The position numbers were made by a program, and so were the translations under genes. The notes beneath the pieces are model-generated. The model searched no databases and was not told the origin of the DNA. It worked only from the letters and a program-made list of their open reading frames with translations. Of a stretch of 41,926 bases of DNA, positions 24,824-33,802 are shown one piece after another (the stretch's first letter is position 1; the number at the start of each line of letters is the position of its first letter). Origin of the DNA: Deltaproteobacteria bacterium (lineage in GTDB: Bacteria > Desulfobacterota > DSM-4660 > Desulfatiglandales > Desulfatiglandaceae); the NCBI GenBank assembly GCA_022340265.1, contig JAJDOH010000031.1, positions 1 to 41,926 of the forward strand. The letters are read 5' to 3'.

Positions 24824-25530
24824 TCTTCTTTCAGACGCAAAAACGCCTCCTTTGCTGCATGCTGTTCGGCTTCTTTCTTGCTTTTTCCCATTCCTTCGGC
24901 CAGAACAATGCCGTTAACGGCCAGAGCGATACGAAACATCTTGTCGTGTGCAGGCCCTTTTTCTTCTGTGAGTCGGTATTGTGGCAAGCATTTGAAAGCT
25001 TGCTGGGTAAATTCCTGTAGCAGGCTCTTATAATCCTGAATCAGAGCATCCGTCCCGACCTTTTTTAGCAGTGGGGCAAACAGCTTCTCAATGACTTTTT
25101 TGGTGACGTCAAATCCGCCATCCAGATAAATGGCGCCGATAAGGGCTTCGGTGACATCCGCCAGAATAGAAGGTCTCTGCCGGCCAAGGCTCTGATCTTC
25201 TCCCTTTCCCAAAAGGAGATAGCGGCCCAGCTCGAGCCGGGTGGCAACATCATGAAGCCCTGCTTCATCCACCACCATGGATCTGAATCTGGAAAGGTCT
25301 CCTTCACTTGCCTGGGGGTTTCTTTCCATGAGCAAGTGGCTGACAGCCAGATCGAGAACCGCATCTCCTAAAAATTCGAGGCGTTCATTGTCTTCAAGGC
25401 CGGTCCCCACCTGTTCATTCACATAAGAGGAATGCCGAAATGCCTGAATGGCCAGCGCAATGTCGTTAAAGTTGTATCCCAGTGTTTCATAAAGGGATTT
25501 AAATTCCTTGTTCGCCTGGAGAGTGCTCAT
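24820..25530 (-). CDS. rnc: Ribonuclease III
   Basis: Double-strand-specific endoribonuclease that processes rRNA precursors and sRNA-mRNA duplexes. The 236-residue protein has the signature NERLEFLGDAVLDL near residue 43, the second acidic cluster DVTEALIGAIYLDGG near 115, and a C-terminal dsRNA-binding domain (about 160-232) ending GKSKKEAEQHAAKEAFLRL. The length is normal. It shares a 4-base overlap with the following radical SAM gene. Confidence 0.97.
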   Translation of the reverse strand: MSTLQANKEFKSLYETLGYNFNDIALAIQAFRHSSYVNEQVGTGLEDNERLEFLGDAVLDLAVSHLLMERNPQASEGDLSRFRSMVVDEAGLHDVATRLELGRYLLLGKGEDQSLGRQRPSILADVTEALIGAIYLDGGFDVTKKVIEKLFAPLLKKVGTDALIQDYKSLLQEFTQQAFKCLPQYRLTEEKGPAHDKMFRIALAVNGIVLAEGMGKSKKEAEQHAAKEAFLRLKED

Positions 25531-25615
25531 AAAATTTCACCTGTCACGTGTGGATTAAATCTATAACCCTTAAAATTATATAGGCCGACGGTTATTTTCA
25601 TGTCCAGAAAATCCA

Positions 25616-26926
25616 TCAGAAGGCTTTTTGGTAAAGGCGGGAAAGGGTTTTCGGGTCGATCCCTAAGACCATGCCTGCCAGGATCAGTTGGTTGATCCAT
25701 GTGGTTCGAAGGGGCCCCATCTTTTTCCATCTTCGCCCGGAAGTGGTTGCGGCGTTCCCGGAAATGACGACTTGTGCCTCTTCCTGTTTTGTCAGAAGAC
25801 GCACCAGCAAAAGGTCTTCCCCAATGGGAACCACTGGAAATCCACCTATCTTTAGAAAGATTGATTTATTCATGAAAAGCGCCTGGTCTCCATAGGGAAG
25901 CCGCAGGTATTCAGATCGCAAACGGGTTACCCACTCCACGAGGTGCATCAGGGGATGGCTAAAGTCCGTCTTGAAACGAAAAGCGCCCAGCACGGTCATT
26001 TGCGACATCAGGATTTCAAAAACCTGTATTGTAAAGCCTTCAGGCAGAAGGGTATCAGCATGGAGAAAGAGAAGGTTTTCACCTGTGGCTGCTGCCGCTC
26101 CCAGATTTTGCTGCCGAGCACGGCCTGACGGGGTATGAATCACGCTTGCACCTAGGGATTTCGCTTCATGAACGGTGTGATCCTTGCTTCCACCGTCCGC
26201 CACGATCACTTCCACGTCCGGGTCAATGGCACTTGACACGGCCCGCCCAATATACCTTTCTTCGTTCAGGGCGGGAATGACAACGGTTAGAAAAGCTTTC
26301 GGCCTTTTCTTCTGCGGGTGCCATTTCATGAAATCCTCAGGGGTATCCACATCCGAAAGCGATTTCAAAACAGCGTACCTCAGTCCCAGGTGCTTTGCCT
26401 GAGCCAGGGTCTGTTCGAGAACCCGGGAGCTGCCCCATTCAATATTTCGGAAAAGATCGACGGGCCGTTTCATTCCAATGAGCCAATATCCCCCATCCGT
26501 GCTCGGTCCCAGAACAACATCGTTTTCCAGCAGTGCATCGAAAGCGTCTTTCAGAATCCTTACCGTGAGCCCCGGTATGTCGGTCCCCAGTAAAACAGCG
26601 CGTTTGTTGCCGTCATTCAAGGCATCAAAGAGGGCATCATGCATTCGTTGTCCCAGATCACTTCCCCGCTGGAAAGTCAGAATGGGAAGAGGTCCCAGCC
26701 AGCGGTAAATCTTTTGGGATGTCCCCCCTTCAAAACAGCATTCAACGGTGACATTATTTTCTGCGGCAAAGGATGCTGCGGTATGAAGGGTTTTTTCCGT
26801 CAAATGGCGTTGAAGGCTTGCAGCACCAACCGGTCCCAGAACTGGAATAAGGCGGGTCTTGGTATTCCCGGGCACGGGGTAACGCCCGAAAATAATAAGC
26901 CGGTCCCGGGAAAAGGTCTTTTCCAT
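25616..26926 (-). CDS. Fused TIGR04282-TIGR04283-like glycosyltransferase (two GT-A domains)
   Basis: A 436-residue protein joining two enzymes that are usually separate. Residues 1-205 are a DUF2064/TIGR04282-type nucleotidyl- or glycosyl-transferase (GRYPVPGNTKTRLIP, GTDIPGLT, GPSTDGGYWLIGM). Residues 212-436 are a GT2 of TIGR04283 type (VVIPALNEERYIGRAV, IVADGGSKDHT, LFLHADTLLP, GDQALFMNKSIFLKIGGFP). The two families carry the name 'arsenosugar biosynthesis', but no ArsS-like radical SAM or ArsM gene is beside it here, so the product is uncertain. It starts 15 bases behind the alpha/beta hydrolase gene. Confidence 0.87.
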   Translation of the reverse strand: MEKTFSRDRLIIFGRYPVPGNTKTRLIPVLGPVGAASLQRHLTEKTLHTAASFAAENNVTVECCFEGGTSQKIYRWLGPLPILTFQRGSDLGQRMHDALFDALNDGNKRAVLLGTDIPGLTVRILKDAFDALLENDVVLGPSTDGGYWLIGMKRPVDLFRNIEWGSSRVLEQTLAQAKHLGLRYAVLKSLSDVDTPEDFMKWHPQKKRPKAFLTVVIPALNEERYIGRAVSSAIDPDVEVIVADGGSKDHTVHEAKSLGASVIHTPSGRARQQNLGAAAATGENLLFLHADTLLPEGFTIQVFEILMSQMTVLGAFRFKTDFSHPLMHLVEWVTRLRSEYLRLPYGDQALFMNKSIFLKIGGFPVVPIGEDLLLVRLLTKQEEAQVVISGNAATTSGRRWKKMGPLRTTWINQLILAGMVLGIDPKTLSRLYQKAF

Positions 26927-26941
26927 TGTTTCATTGCCCGG

Positions 26942-27718
26942 TCAACGTTCAGTCTCTAGAATAAAATCGAGCACCCTTTTGTTAAGGGCCTTAGGGTTCT
27001 CAATCATGACCATGTGTCCGGCAGATGGGATGATATCAAACTGGCTTTCCGGGATTGCATTTTTCAGCTTTTCGGAAAGTGAGGGAGATGTCAGCTTGTC
27101 TTTCTCTCCGCAAAGGATGAGTGTGGGAAGGGCAATCCGTGCTATCCGGTCCCGCATGTCGAATTGGTTGCAGGCCATAAAGTCTCCATGAACTACCGCT
27201 GATCCGGATTCCTTCATGAGAGCGGCGCCATCATTAATCAGCCGGCGGTCTACGTCCGGAGCGTAGGCATACCCTATAATGGTTTCAACCATATTTTCAA
27301 AATTTGCCAACAGGCCTTCCAAAAACGCCGGTGCCACCCCCAGGCGCGGACCGGTTCCCACGAGAATGATTCCTTTCATCAGCGAAGGGTTTAAGAATGC
27401 CGTCTCCTGGACAATGGCACCGCCCATGGAATGGCCCATGACATAGGGCTGTTGAGGGAAAAAAGCGTCAAGGGTTTTTGTCAGCCACTTCGCATATTCA
27501 TGAATGGTGTTTCCGGCATTTCCGGTGGTGTTTCCGTGACCGGGTAGGTCGATGGCCAGCGTGTTAAGCGAAGATTTCAGCGGAAAGATCTGATTGCGCC
27601 AGACATGCGCCCGTCCGCCGGCCCCATGGATCATGAGAAGCGTGGGTCGTTTTGCATCGAAATGTTTGAAACCGGCTTCAAATGAAATGCCGGATTTTTC
27701 CAGTGACTGAAGCATCAT
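26942..27718 (-). CDS. Alpha/beta-fold hydrolase
   Basis: A 258-residue serine hydrolase with no signal peptide. The oxyanion strand LLMIHGAGGRAHVW, the nucleophile elbow GHSMGG near residue 95, the acid in LILCGEKDKLT and the base in SAGHMVMIENP form the expected triad. A lid region lies around 125-185. The substrate is unknown. It lies 39 bases behind fabH and 15 bases before the fused glycosyltransferase, so the three genes are probably one transcript; a thioesterase or esterase role linked to lipid metabolism is possible but not shown. Confidence 0.88.
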   Translation of the reverse strand: MMLQSLEKSGISFEAGFKHFDAKRPTLLMIHGAGGRAHVWRNQIFPLKSSLNTLAIDLPGHGNTTGNAGNTIHEYAKWLTKTLDAFFPQQPYVMGHSMGGAIVQETAFLNPSLMKGIILVGTGPRLGVAPAFLEGLLANFENMVETIIGYAYAPDVDRRLINDGAALMKESGSAVVHGDFMACNQFDMRDRIARIALPTLILCGEKDKLTSPSLSEKLKNAIPESQFDIIPSAGHMVMIENPKALNKRVLDFILETER

Positions 27719-27757
27719 TTTTGAGCTGCCTCTCTTTATATTTAAGGCTTTATATCT

Positions 27758-28747
27758 TTACCATCGGATCAGTGCACTCCCCCATGTGAGACCGCCGCCG
27801 AATACAGGAAGGCAGATCAGGTGGTCGTTTTGAATACTGCCGTCCCGAACGGCTTCATCCAAGGCGATGGCACAGGAGGCAGAAGAGATGTTGCCGTATT
27901 TGTTGAGCGTTACATAAAATTTTTCCATTGAAAGATCCAGTAGTTTGGACATGGCTTGAAACATGCGTAAATTGGCCTGATGGGGAATGAACCAGTCAAT
28001 GTCTTGTATGTCCACTTGGTTATGTGTGGCCGCTTCCTTGATGGAATCAACAAAATGCCTCACCGCTACCCTGAAACTGGCATTGGCTTCAATCAGCTGC
28101 AGGACATGGCGCTTTTTATCTACGCTTTCATGAGAGATGGGGGTGGTTTTGGAGCCGCCGCCGGGCATCAGAAGATCCTGGCCGTTAAGGCCGTCCGTAT
28201 GAAGATGGGTGGACAGAATTTCAGGGCCGGTATTTCCCATTTGAAGGACGGCGGCGCCGGCGCCGTCTCCCCAGAGGATACAGGAGGTTCGGTCCGTCCA
28301 GTCAAGGGTTCGGGTCATAACCTCGGAGGCTACCACCAAAACCGTTTGAGCTGCACCGGTCTTGAGATACTGCTGGGCCACGTTAAGGGCGAAAATGAAG
28401 CCACTGCAGGCAGCCGTGACATCAAACGTCACCGCCTGAGGGGCGTCCAGTTTTGCCTGAAGCCAGTTGGCGGCGGAAGGACAGCAGGTATCCGGTGTAA
28501 TGGTGGCCACAAGAATGAGGTCAACATCTCCGGCGGTCATGCCGGCCATATCAAAGGCCTGAAGTGCTGCTTCACGGGCCAGATCAGAAGTTGTCACATC
28601 CGGATCAGCGATCCTTCTTTCACTGACACCCGTTCTTTTGACAATCCACTCATCCGAGGTTTCAAGTCCCATTTTCTGAATGTCGAAATTGGACAGAATC
28701 TTTGGCGGCACATAAGACCCCGTCCCCAGAATCCTCACAGATTGCAT
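27758..28747 (-). CDS. fabH: Beta-ketoacyl-ACP synthase III
   Basis: Condenses acetyl-CoA or another primer acyl-CoA with malonyl-ACP to start fatty acid synthesis. The 329-residue protein has the nucleophile Cys in VTAACSGFIFALN near 112, the His in WFIPHQANLRM and the Asn in KYGNISSAS, the FabH triad. The N-terminus VRILGTGSYVPPKILSNFDI and TSDEWIVKRTGVSERRI are standard FabH. It is not beside acpP, fabD or fabG, so it may be a second or specialised copy. Confidence 0.95.
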   Translation of the reverse strand: MQSVRILGTGSYVPPKILSNFDIQKMGLETSDEWIVKRTGVSERRIADPDVTTSDLAREAALQAFDMAGMTAGDVDLILVATITPDTCCPSAANWLQAKLDAPQAVTFDVTAACSGFIFALNVAQQYLKTGAAQTVLVVASEVMTRTLDWTDRTSCILWGDGAGAAVLQMGNTGPEILSTHLHTDGLNGQDLLMPGGGSKTTPISHESVDKKRHVLQLIEANASFRVAVRHFVDSIKEAATHNQVDIQDIDWFIPHQANLRMFQAMSKLLDLSMEKFYVTLNKYGNISSASCAIALDEAVRDGSIQNDHLICLPVFGGGLTWGSALIRW

Positions 28748-28859
28748 CGTTGCCGTTTCTCCAAAAAGAATTTCCGATTGGCGCTTTATTTTATCGAGGT
28801 GTTTATCGATATGGCAAGGCAGCTTCCTGGGATGCTATCTCTAGCATTTGTGTAATATC

Positions 28860-28888
28860 TTGTCAATTAGCAAAATTTATTCTAAAAA
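28860..28888 (+). promoter_or_regulatory. Possible overlapping divergent promoters for nifS-like gene and fabH
   Basis: On the plus strand TTGTCA (28860-28865) and TAAAAA (28883-28888) are 17 bases apart and could serve the cysteine desulfurase. On the minus strand the complement of 28861-28866 is a perfect TTGACA that could serve fabH, though its -10 (TAGAGA) is weak. Confidence 0.4.
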
Positions 28889-28990
28889 GCTTCATGAAGA
28901 AACCTTAATCGGATACGTTGCCGGCTTTTTATTTTAGCGGAAACCCCCGTGGTGGTGGGCCTTGATATTTTCTTGGAAAGGTAGGTTTTT

Positions 28991-30160
28991 ATGACAGAGC
29001 CCGTATTGTCACAATCTATTTACCTGGATCATAACGGAACAACCCCCATTGATTCGGAAGCTATCTCCGCTATGAAGCCTCTCATGGAAAAACATTTTGG
29101 CAATCCTTCCAGTTCCCATCTGCTGGGCGAAAAGGCAAAACGCGGGGTAGTGGGTGCGCGAAAAAATGTGGCAGACCTTCTGGGTTGTCAACCTGATGAA
29201 ATTGTTTTTACCTCCGGGGGGACCGAGAGCAACAACATGGTCCTGAAAGGGATTGTCAATTTCAAACACCCCGAAAAATTTCATTTGATTACGTCCGCCA
29301 TCGAACATCCGGCCATTTTGAATCCCGCCCTTTTTTTGAGCGAACTGGGTGTACGCCTGACCATTCTTCCGGTGGATCGCAAAGGTTTCGTGGACCCGGA
29401 TCAGGTGAAAAAAGCCATTTCGCCTGAGACCGCACTGATCAGTATCATGTTGGCCAACAACGAAACCGGTGCCATTCAACCTATCAAAGAAATTGCCGAA
29501 ATAGCCCGGGCTCATCATATCCCGCTGCACACGGATGCGGCCCAGGCCGTTGGAAAAATTTCTGTTAAGGTTAAAGAATTGAAGGTGGATTTCTTGAGCG
29601 TGGCAGGCCATAAACTCTACGGCCCCAAGGGGGTGGGCGCCCTTTATATGCGTGAAGGCATGACACTCACACCGCTCATGCACGGGGCTGGCCAGGAAAA
29701 CGGAAAACGGGCCGGAACGGAAAACACCATTTTGACCGCGGGCTTGGGAGCTGCCTGTCGAGTGGCTGGGAAACGGGTCGCTCAAGACGAAAAAAATATC
29801 CGTTTTTTAAGGAACCATTTGCAGACCCTTCTCTTTGAAGGTGTTGACGATCTGGTACTAAACGGCTCGGTGAAAAACAGGTTGCCCAACACCCTCAATG
29901 TTTCAGTCCCGGGTTTGCAAGGTGGTCAAATCCTTTCTGGAATACCCAATATTATGGCTTCTACCGGGGCTGCATGTCACGATCAGAGAGTGACGCTCTC
30001 CCACGTACTGTCAGCCATGGGGGTGTCCTTACGGGTGGGGATGGGGGCTTTGAGATTCAGTTTGGGAAGGTCCAACACCAAATCGCAGATCGAGGTGACG
30101 GCGGAGGCTGTCATCGGGCAGATCAAAAGGATGCGGGATGAGAAAGAACACCGTTCCTGA
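28991..30160 (+). CDS. Cysteine desulfurase (NifS/IscS family)
   Basis: A PLP enzyme of 389 residues taking sulfur from cysteine for Fe-S clusters or thio-cofactors. It opens IYLDHNGTTPIDSEAISAM, has TSGGTESNNMVLKG, the PLP Asp/Gln in HTDAAQAVGKI, the Schiff-base Lys in VAGHKLYGPKGVGALY near 207, and the RAGTEN motif. The active Cys lies in STGAACHD near 330; the loop differs from the IscS form (SSGSACTS). AAGGTAGG precedes the ATG. Its last 23 bases overlap priA, so the two are coupled. No iscU or iscR is nearby. Confidence 0.92.
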   Translation: MTEPVLSQSIYLDHNGTTPIDSEAISAMKPLMEKHFGNPSSSHLLGEKAKRGVVGARKNVADLLGCQPDEIVFTSGGTESNNMVLKGIVNFKHPEKFHLITSAIEHPAILNPALFLSELGVRLTILPVDRKGFVDPDQVKKAISPETALISIMLANNETGAIQPIKEIAEIARAHHIPLHTDAAQAVGKISVKVKELKVDFLSVAGHKLYGPKGVGALYMREGMTLTPLMHGAGQENGKRAGTENTILTAGLGAACRVAGKRVAQDEKNIRFLRNHLQTLLFEGVDDLVLNGSVKNRLPNTLNVSVPGLQGGQILSGIPNIMASTGAACHDQRVTLSHVLSAMGVSLRVGMGALRFSLGRSNTKSQIEVTAEAVIGQIKRMRDEKEHRS

Positions 30161-32597
30161 GCTTTTCTCATGCTTGCGTATTGCCGTTTCAGCGCCTGTG
30201 AGTGAAACCTTTTTCTACAAAGTTCCGGAAGGTCTTGAATCGTTGATTTCCATTGGCAGCCGTGTCACGGTCCCTTTCAATCATCGTCACATAACGGGTT
30301 ACGTCATAAAGAAAATATTTGAAGAACCCGGCCGCCGTCTGAAAGAAATCACAGACCTTCTAAGCCCGGACCCCCTCTTTTCCCCGCAAATGATCCCTTT
30401 TTTTGAATGGATGGCTGACTATTACCGTCATCCGCTGGGAATGGTCATCGATGCTTCCCTTCCCGGAGAATATTATAAATCCGCCAAATTGACCCGTAAA
30501 GGGCAGGCATTGGTTGAGGGCAGGCTTTTTGACGAAGACGAGATTCGCCTGTTGCGCTGGATCGGCGAAAATCCCGGGAAAAAGCTTCCCTGGCCCATGA
30601 AGGAGGTCTACCCCCTTCAGGAAAAGGGATGGATTCGAGTTGAAAACCTTTCAAATCCAAGAAATCCCAAAAACCCTTCTTTAATAAGATCTGTGCGTCC
30701 CAAAAGCGGCATTGATTTTGAAACCGCACTGTTAAAACGGGGAAATGCGTCAACGGCCAAAAATGAAATTGAATTTCTCAAAATGGTCTTTAAAAACCGT
30801 TCTGTCCCATTAAGCCGTGTAAAATGCCGGTTCAAGAACGGTCCATATCTGGTCAACAAATGGGAGAAAAAGGGCATTCTGGAACACCACAGCCAATCAG
30901 CGCTTAAGCCACCTGAAAAACAGGTGTCTTCAAAAAGATTTGGACCGCACCCCCTCAACTCTTACCAGCTTACGGCTTTGGCAGAAATCAAAGATCAGCT
31001 GGATCTGGGGACTTTTGGCTCCTTTTTACTTTATGGCGTCACCGGAAGCGGCAAAACCGAAGTGTATGCAAGGGCCATTGAGTGCCTGATTGAACAGGGG
31101 CGGCAGGCGATTCTCATGGCGCCTGAAATCCTTCTGGCCGGTTATCTTGCAGGCGTTTTACGACACCGTCTGGGAAAGCGGGTGGCCCTCTATCACAGTG
31201 GACTGAGCAAGCGTGAGCGATTGTACCAGTGGTCCAGAATGGCGGCCGGGGAGGTGGACCTGGTCATCGGCGCCCGTTCCGCCCTGTTTGCTCCGCTGCC
31301 CCGGTTGGGGTTGATCATTGTGGATGAGGAGCACGATACGGCCTATGTACAGGCGGGAAATGCCGGTCCTCCCTATTGTGCCAGGGACGCGGCTGTGGTA
31401 AGGGCGCGGTTGGAGGGTGCCGTGGTGGTTCTCGGGTCCGGCACGCCGTCTGTGCAATCCTTTCAAAATACGCAAAACTCCCGGTACCATCTGCTCCAAA
31501 TGCCCGAACGTGTGAAAGAGCGCCCCATGCCGTCAATGGAAATTGTGGACATGCGGAAGGTTAAAGACGGCGGAGGAGAAGCACCCATGATCAGTCCCGC
31601 ACTGAAGAAGGCCCTCAAAGAAAACCTCGATGCGGGGAACCAGACGATTTTATTTTTGAACCGAAGGGGTTTTCACCAAATCTTTTTGTGCAGATCATGT
31701 GGCCAGGCCCTGCGCTGCCCCAATTGTGACGTGTCGCTCACCTTTCATCTCCATTCAAACCGTCTGGCTTGTCATTATTGTGGTTTCAAATCGCCGCCCA
31801 ATGTGTCGTGCAAATCCTGTGGCGGGCACAGCCTGAAGCCTTTTGGGTTCGGCACCGAAAAGATGGAAGTTGAATTGAACGTTCTTTTCCCCGGTGTTCG
31901 GATTTCCCGCATGGATACCGACTCTACCCGTATGAAAGGCTCGGCTTCGGATATCTTGAAAGCCTTTGCCGGTGAAAAAACGGATATTCTAGTGGGCACA
32001 CAGATGATTACCAAAGGGTACGATTTTCCCCGAGTGACCCTGGTGGGAGTGGTTGCAGCAGACCTGTCACTGGGATTTCCGGATTTCAGGGCGGGGGAAA
32101 GGACCTTTCAACTCCTGAGCCAGGTGGCTGGAAGAGCCGGGCGGGGGGACCGCGGAGGACGGGTGATCATTCAGACATTCAATCCGGATCATTATGTGAT
32201 CCAGGCCGCTGTGAAACACGATTTCAAACTCTTTTTCACGAAGGAAAAGAACATCAGGCAGCAGCTTCGCTACCCGCCCTTTTCCAACCTGGCCTGTCTG
32301 AAACTTCAGGGCAGCGACGCTGCAAAGGCAGGCAAAGTGGTTCGTGAACTGGGCCTGCATTTGAAGCAAATGCTCGGAAACTGGCCCAATCGGGGAAAGG
32401 AAATACAGCTCCTGGGTCCGGTTTCCGCACCCATGTCCCGGCTGAAAGGCAAGTTTCGATGGCAATTGCTGGTCAAATGCGGGAACGCGTCTCTCTTGAA
32501 ACATTTCTTAGGGGAAGCTGAAAAGGTTTTTGACCAAATATCGGGAGCGCGCCAGGTCCGGTTGCTGGTGGACGTGGACCCTTACGATATGTTGTAA
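30138..32597 (+). CDS. priA: Primosomal replication-restart helicase PriA
   Basis: A 3'-to-5' DNA helicase that reloads the replisome at stalled forks, 819 residues. The N-terminal 3'-DNA-binding domain begins around LRIAVSAPVSETFFYKVPE. Walker A is GVTGSGKT (300-307), Walker B is DEEH (396-399), and eight zinc-binding cysteines lie between 518 and 561 (CRSCG, CPNC, CHYCG, CKSCGG). Helicase motif VI is VAGRAGRGDRGG. A stretch around residues 172-184 (SNPRNPKNPSLIRS) looks low-complexity compared with other PriA proteins. It overlaps the end of the cysteine desulfurase gene. Confidence 0.97.
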   Translation: MRKNTVPELFSCLRIAVSAPVSETFFYKVPEGLESLISIGSRVTVPFNHRHITGYVIKKIFEEPGRRLKEITDLLSPDPLFSPQMIPFFEWMADYYRHPLGMVIDASLPGEYYKSAKLTRKGQALVEGRLFDEDEIRLLRWIGENPGKKLPWPMKEVYPLQEKGWIRVENLSNPRNPKNPSLIRSVRPKSGIDFETALLKRGNASTAKNEIEFLKMVFKNRSVPLSRVKCRFKNGPYLVNKWEKKGILEHHSQSALKPPEKQVSSKRFGPHPLNSYQLTALAEIKDQLDLGTFGSFLLYGVTGSGKTEVYARAIECLIEQGRQAILMAPEILLAGYLAGVLRHRLGKRVALYHSGLSKRERLYQWSRMAAGEVDLVIGARSALFAPLPRLGLIIVDEEHDTAYVQAGNAGPPYCARDAAVVRARLEGAVVVLGSGTPSVQSFQNTQNSRYHLLQMPERVKERPMPSMEIVDMRKVKDGGGEAPMISPALKKALKENLDAGNQTILFLNRRGFHQIFLCRSCGQALRCPNCDVSLTFHLHSNRLACHYCGFKSPPNVSCKSCGGHSLKPFGFGTEKMEVELNVLFPGVRISRMDTDSTRMKGSASDILKAFAGEKTDILVGTQMITKGYDFPRVTLVGVVAADLSLGFPDFRAGERTFQLLSQVAGRAGRGDRGGRVIIQTFNPDHYVIQAAVKHDFKLFFTKEKNIRQQLRYPPFSNLACLKLQGSDAAKAGKVVRELGLHLKQMLGNWPNRGKEIQLLGPVSAPMSRLKGKFRWQLLVKCGNASLLKHFLGEAEKVFDQISGARQVRLLVDVDPYDML

Positions 32598-32679
32598 CCA
32601 TTTGAGACTCACATGAAGCTTTTTCGATTCCGGCATCTCTGAAAAGAGATATATCAATCTCATTTAAGGAGTTTTCTGA

Positions 32680-32908
32680 ATGCAGCTTAGCCTCAAAATT
32701 ATTTCAGGGGTATTGACTTTCTTCTTTATTCTACTATTAATGGGCGGGTGTGAAAAGGATGTGGCGACCGATCAAAGGCTACTTTAAGAGCGGGCAGGTC
32801 TCCCTGCCGACCATGTTTGTCATCGATCGAAACGGTCATATGGCGGATCAAATCGTGGGTTTTTCACCGAAAGCTCTTGAAAAATCTCTTTTGAAGGTAC
32901 TCAAATGA
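32680..32908 (+). pseudogene. Thioredoxin-like (TlpA/ResA-type) lipoprotein, internal deletion and frameshift
   Basis: The 5' part (32680-32787) has AAGGAG and an ATG, then a lipoprotein signal peptide ending in the lipobox LMGGC, and stops after 35 codons. In another frame a 49-codon stretch (32759-32908) reads GYFKSGQVSLPTMFVIDRNG and QIVGFSPKALEKSLLKVLK, which is the C-terminal strand and helix of TlpA/ResA thioredoxins (vslPT.FvIDr.G). The CxxC active site and about 100 residues between are missing. The two parts overlap in different frames around 32759-32787, so the gene is broken by a deletion. Its old stop still overlaps the start of the amidohydrolase gene (ATGA). Confidence 0.78.
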
Positions 32909-33741
32909 TTATTGATGCTCATACCCACATTTTTCCCTCGTCTATCAGGGAGAATCGAAATGGTTTTTTCAAAATGGAGGAGGCGTTTCAAAGCCTCTAC
33001 AGCTCTCCAAAGGCAAGACTCGTAGGTGCTCGGGAATTAATAGCGGCCATGGATGATGCGGGCGTTCAAAAATCCATTGTGTTCGGTTTCCCTTGGGAAA
33101 ACGCGGAACATTTCAAATTGAATAACGATTATGTGGTGGAGGCCGTCAACCGATACCCCGAGCGGTTGGTGGGACTGGCCTGTTTTTCGCCGCTTTCACC
33201 AAAAGGGGCTTTGGAGGCCGGCCGGTGTCTTGATGAGGGCCTTTCAGGCGTGGGAGAGCTGGCAGTTTACCGTGGCGGCATCACCGCTCGAGTGATTGAA
33301 AACCTTGCGCCGGTCATGGTCCTGTGCCAGAAAAGAAACGCTTTGTTTATGCTTCATACCAACGAGCCGGTGGGACATCAATATCCCGGCAAAACGCCCA
33401 ACACCCTTCTTCAGATTTATGATTTCGTAAAAGCCTACCCTCAAAACCGCATTATTTTGGCACACTGGGGCGGCGGGCTCCTTTTTTACGCCTTGATGAA
33501 AAAAGAGGTTAAAGGGGTGCTCCAAAATGCCTGGTTCGATACGGCCGCTTCCCCCTTTTTGTACCAACCGGAAATGTACCGGGTTGCTGGAGAAACGGTG
33601 GGTTTTGATAAAATACTTTTTGGAAGCGATTTTCCGCTTTTAAAACCACAACGTTACTTCAAGGAGATGGGTGAAGCTGGCCTTTCCTCTGATCAGATGG
33701 ACCACATTATGGGATTGAATGCCCAAGACCTGATTTGTTGA
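32905..33741 (+). CDS. Amidohydrolase-family metal-dependent hydrolase
   Basis: A 278-residue TIM-barrel hydrolase of the amidohydrolase-2 type. Metal ligands are visible as DAHTHIFP at the N-terminus (HxH), a His in FMLHTNEP, ILAHWGGG and the Asp in FGSDFPLL. KSIVFGFPWENAEHF is typical of the decarboxylase-like branch. The substrate is unknown. The ATG overlaps the stop of the broken thioredoxin gene, so it was once translationally coupled to it; GAAGGT seven bases upstream can serve as its own ribosome site. Confidence 0.9.
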   Translation: MIIDAHTHIFPSSIRENRNGFFKMEEAFQSLYSSPKARLVGARELIAAMDDAGVQKSIVFGFPWENAEHFKLNNDYVVEAVNRYPERLVGLACFSPLSPKGALEAGRCLDEGLSGVGELAVYRGGITARVIENLAPVMVLCQKRNALFMLHTNEPVGHQYPGKTPNTLLQIYDFVKAYPQNRIILAHWGGGLLFYALMKKEVKGVLQNAWFDTAASPFLYQPEMYRVAGETVGFDKILFGSDFPLLKPQRYFKEMGEAGLSSDQMDHIMGLNAQDLIC

Positions 33742-33757
33742 CCTGCGTCGAATGGTC

Positions 33758-33785
33758 GCTTTTGGAATTCCGCAATCCAAAAAGC
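33758..33785. terminator. Hairpin between converging genes, no clear T-run
   Basis: GCTTTTGGA pairs with TCCAAAAAGC (one bulged base) in the gap between the amidohydrolase and moaA, which converge. It could act as a weak bidirectional terminator. The loop holds CCGCAATCC, which recurs nearly unchanged at 33790-33799. Confidence 0.35.
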
Positions 33786-33802
33786 CCCAATCCGCAATCG
33801 CA

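Noticed and set aside
25527..25730. A 67-codon minus-strand frame bridging the fused glycosyltransferase and rnc
   Set aside because: It overlaps the 3' end of the glycosyltransferase in another frame and has a Pro-rich, non-family sequence.
33742..33802. Short repeated unit CCGCAATCC between amidohydrolase and moaA as a repeat array or CRISPR
   Set aside because: Only two imperfect copies; too few for an array. It is better explained by the small intergenic hairpin.
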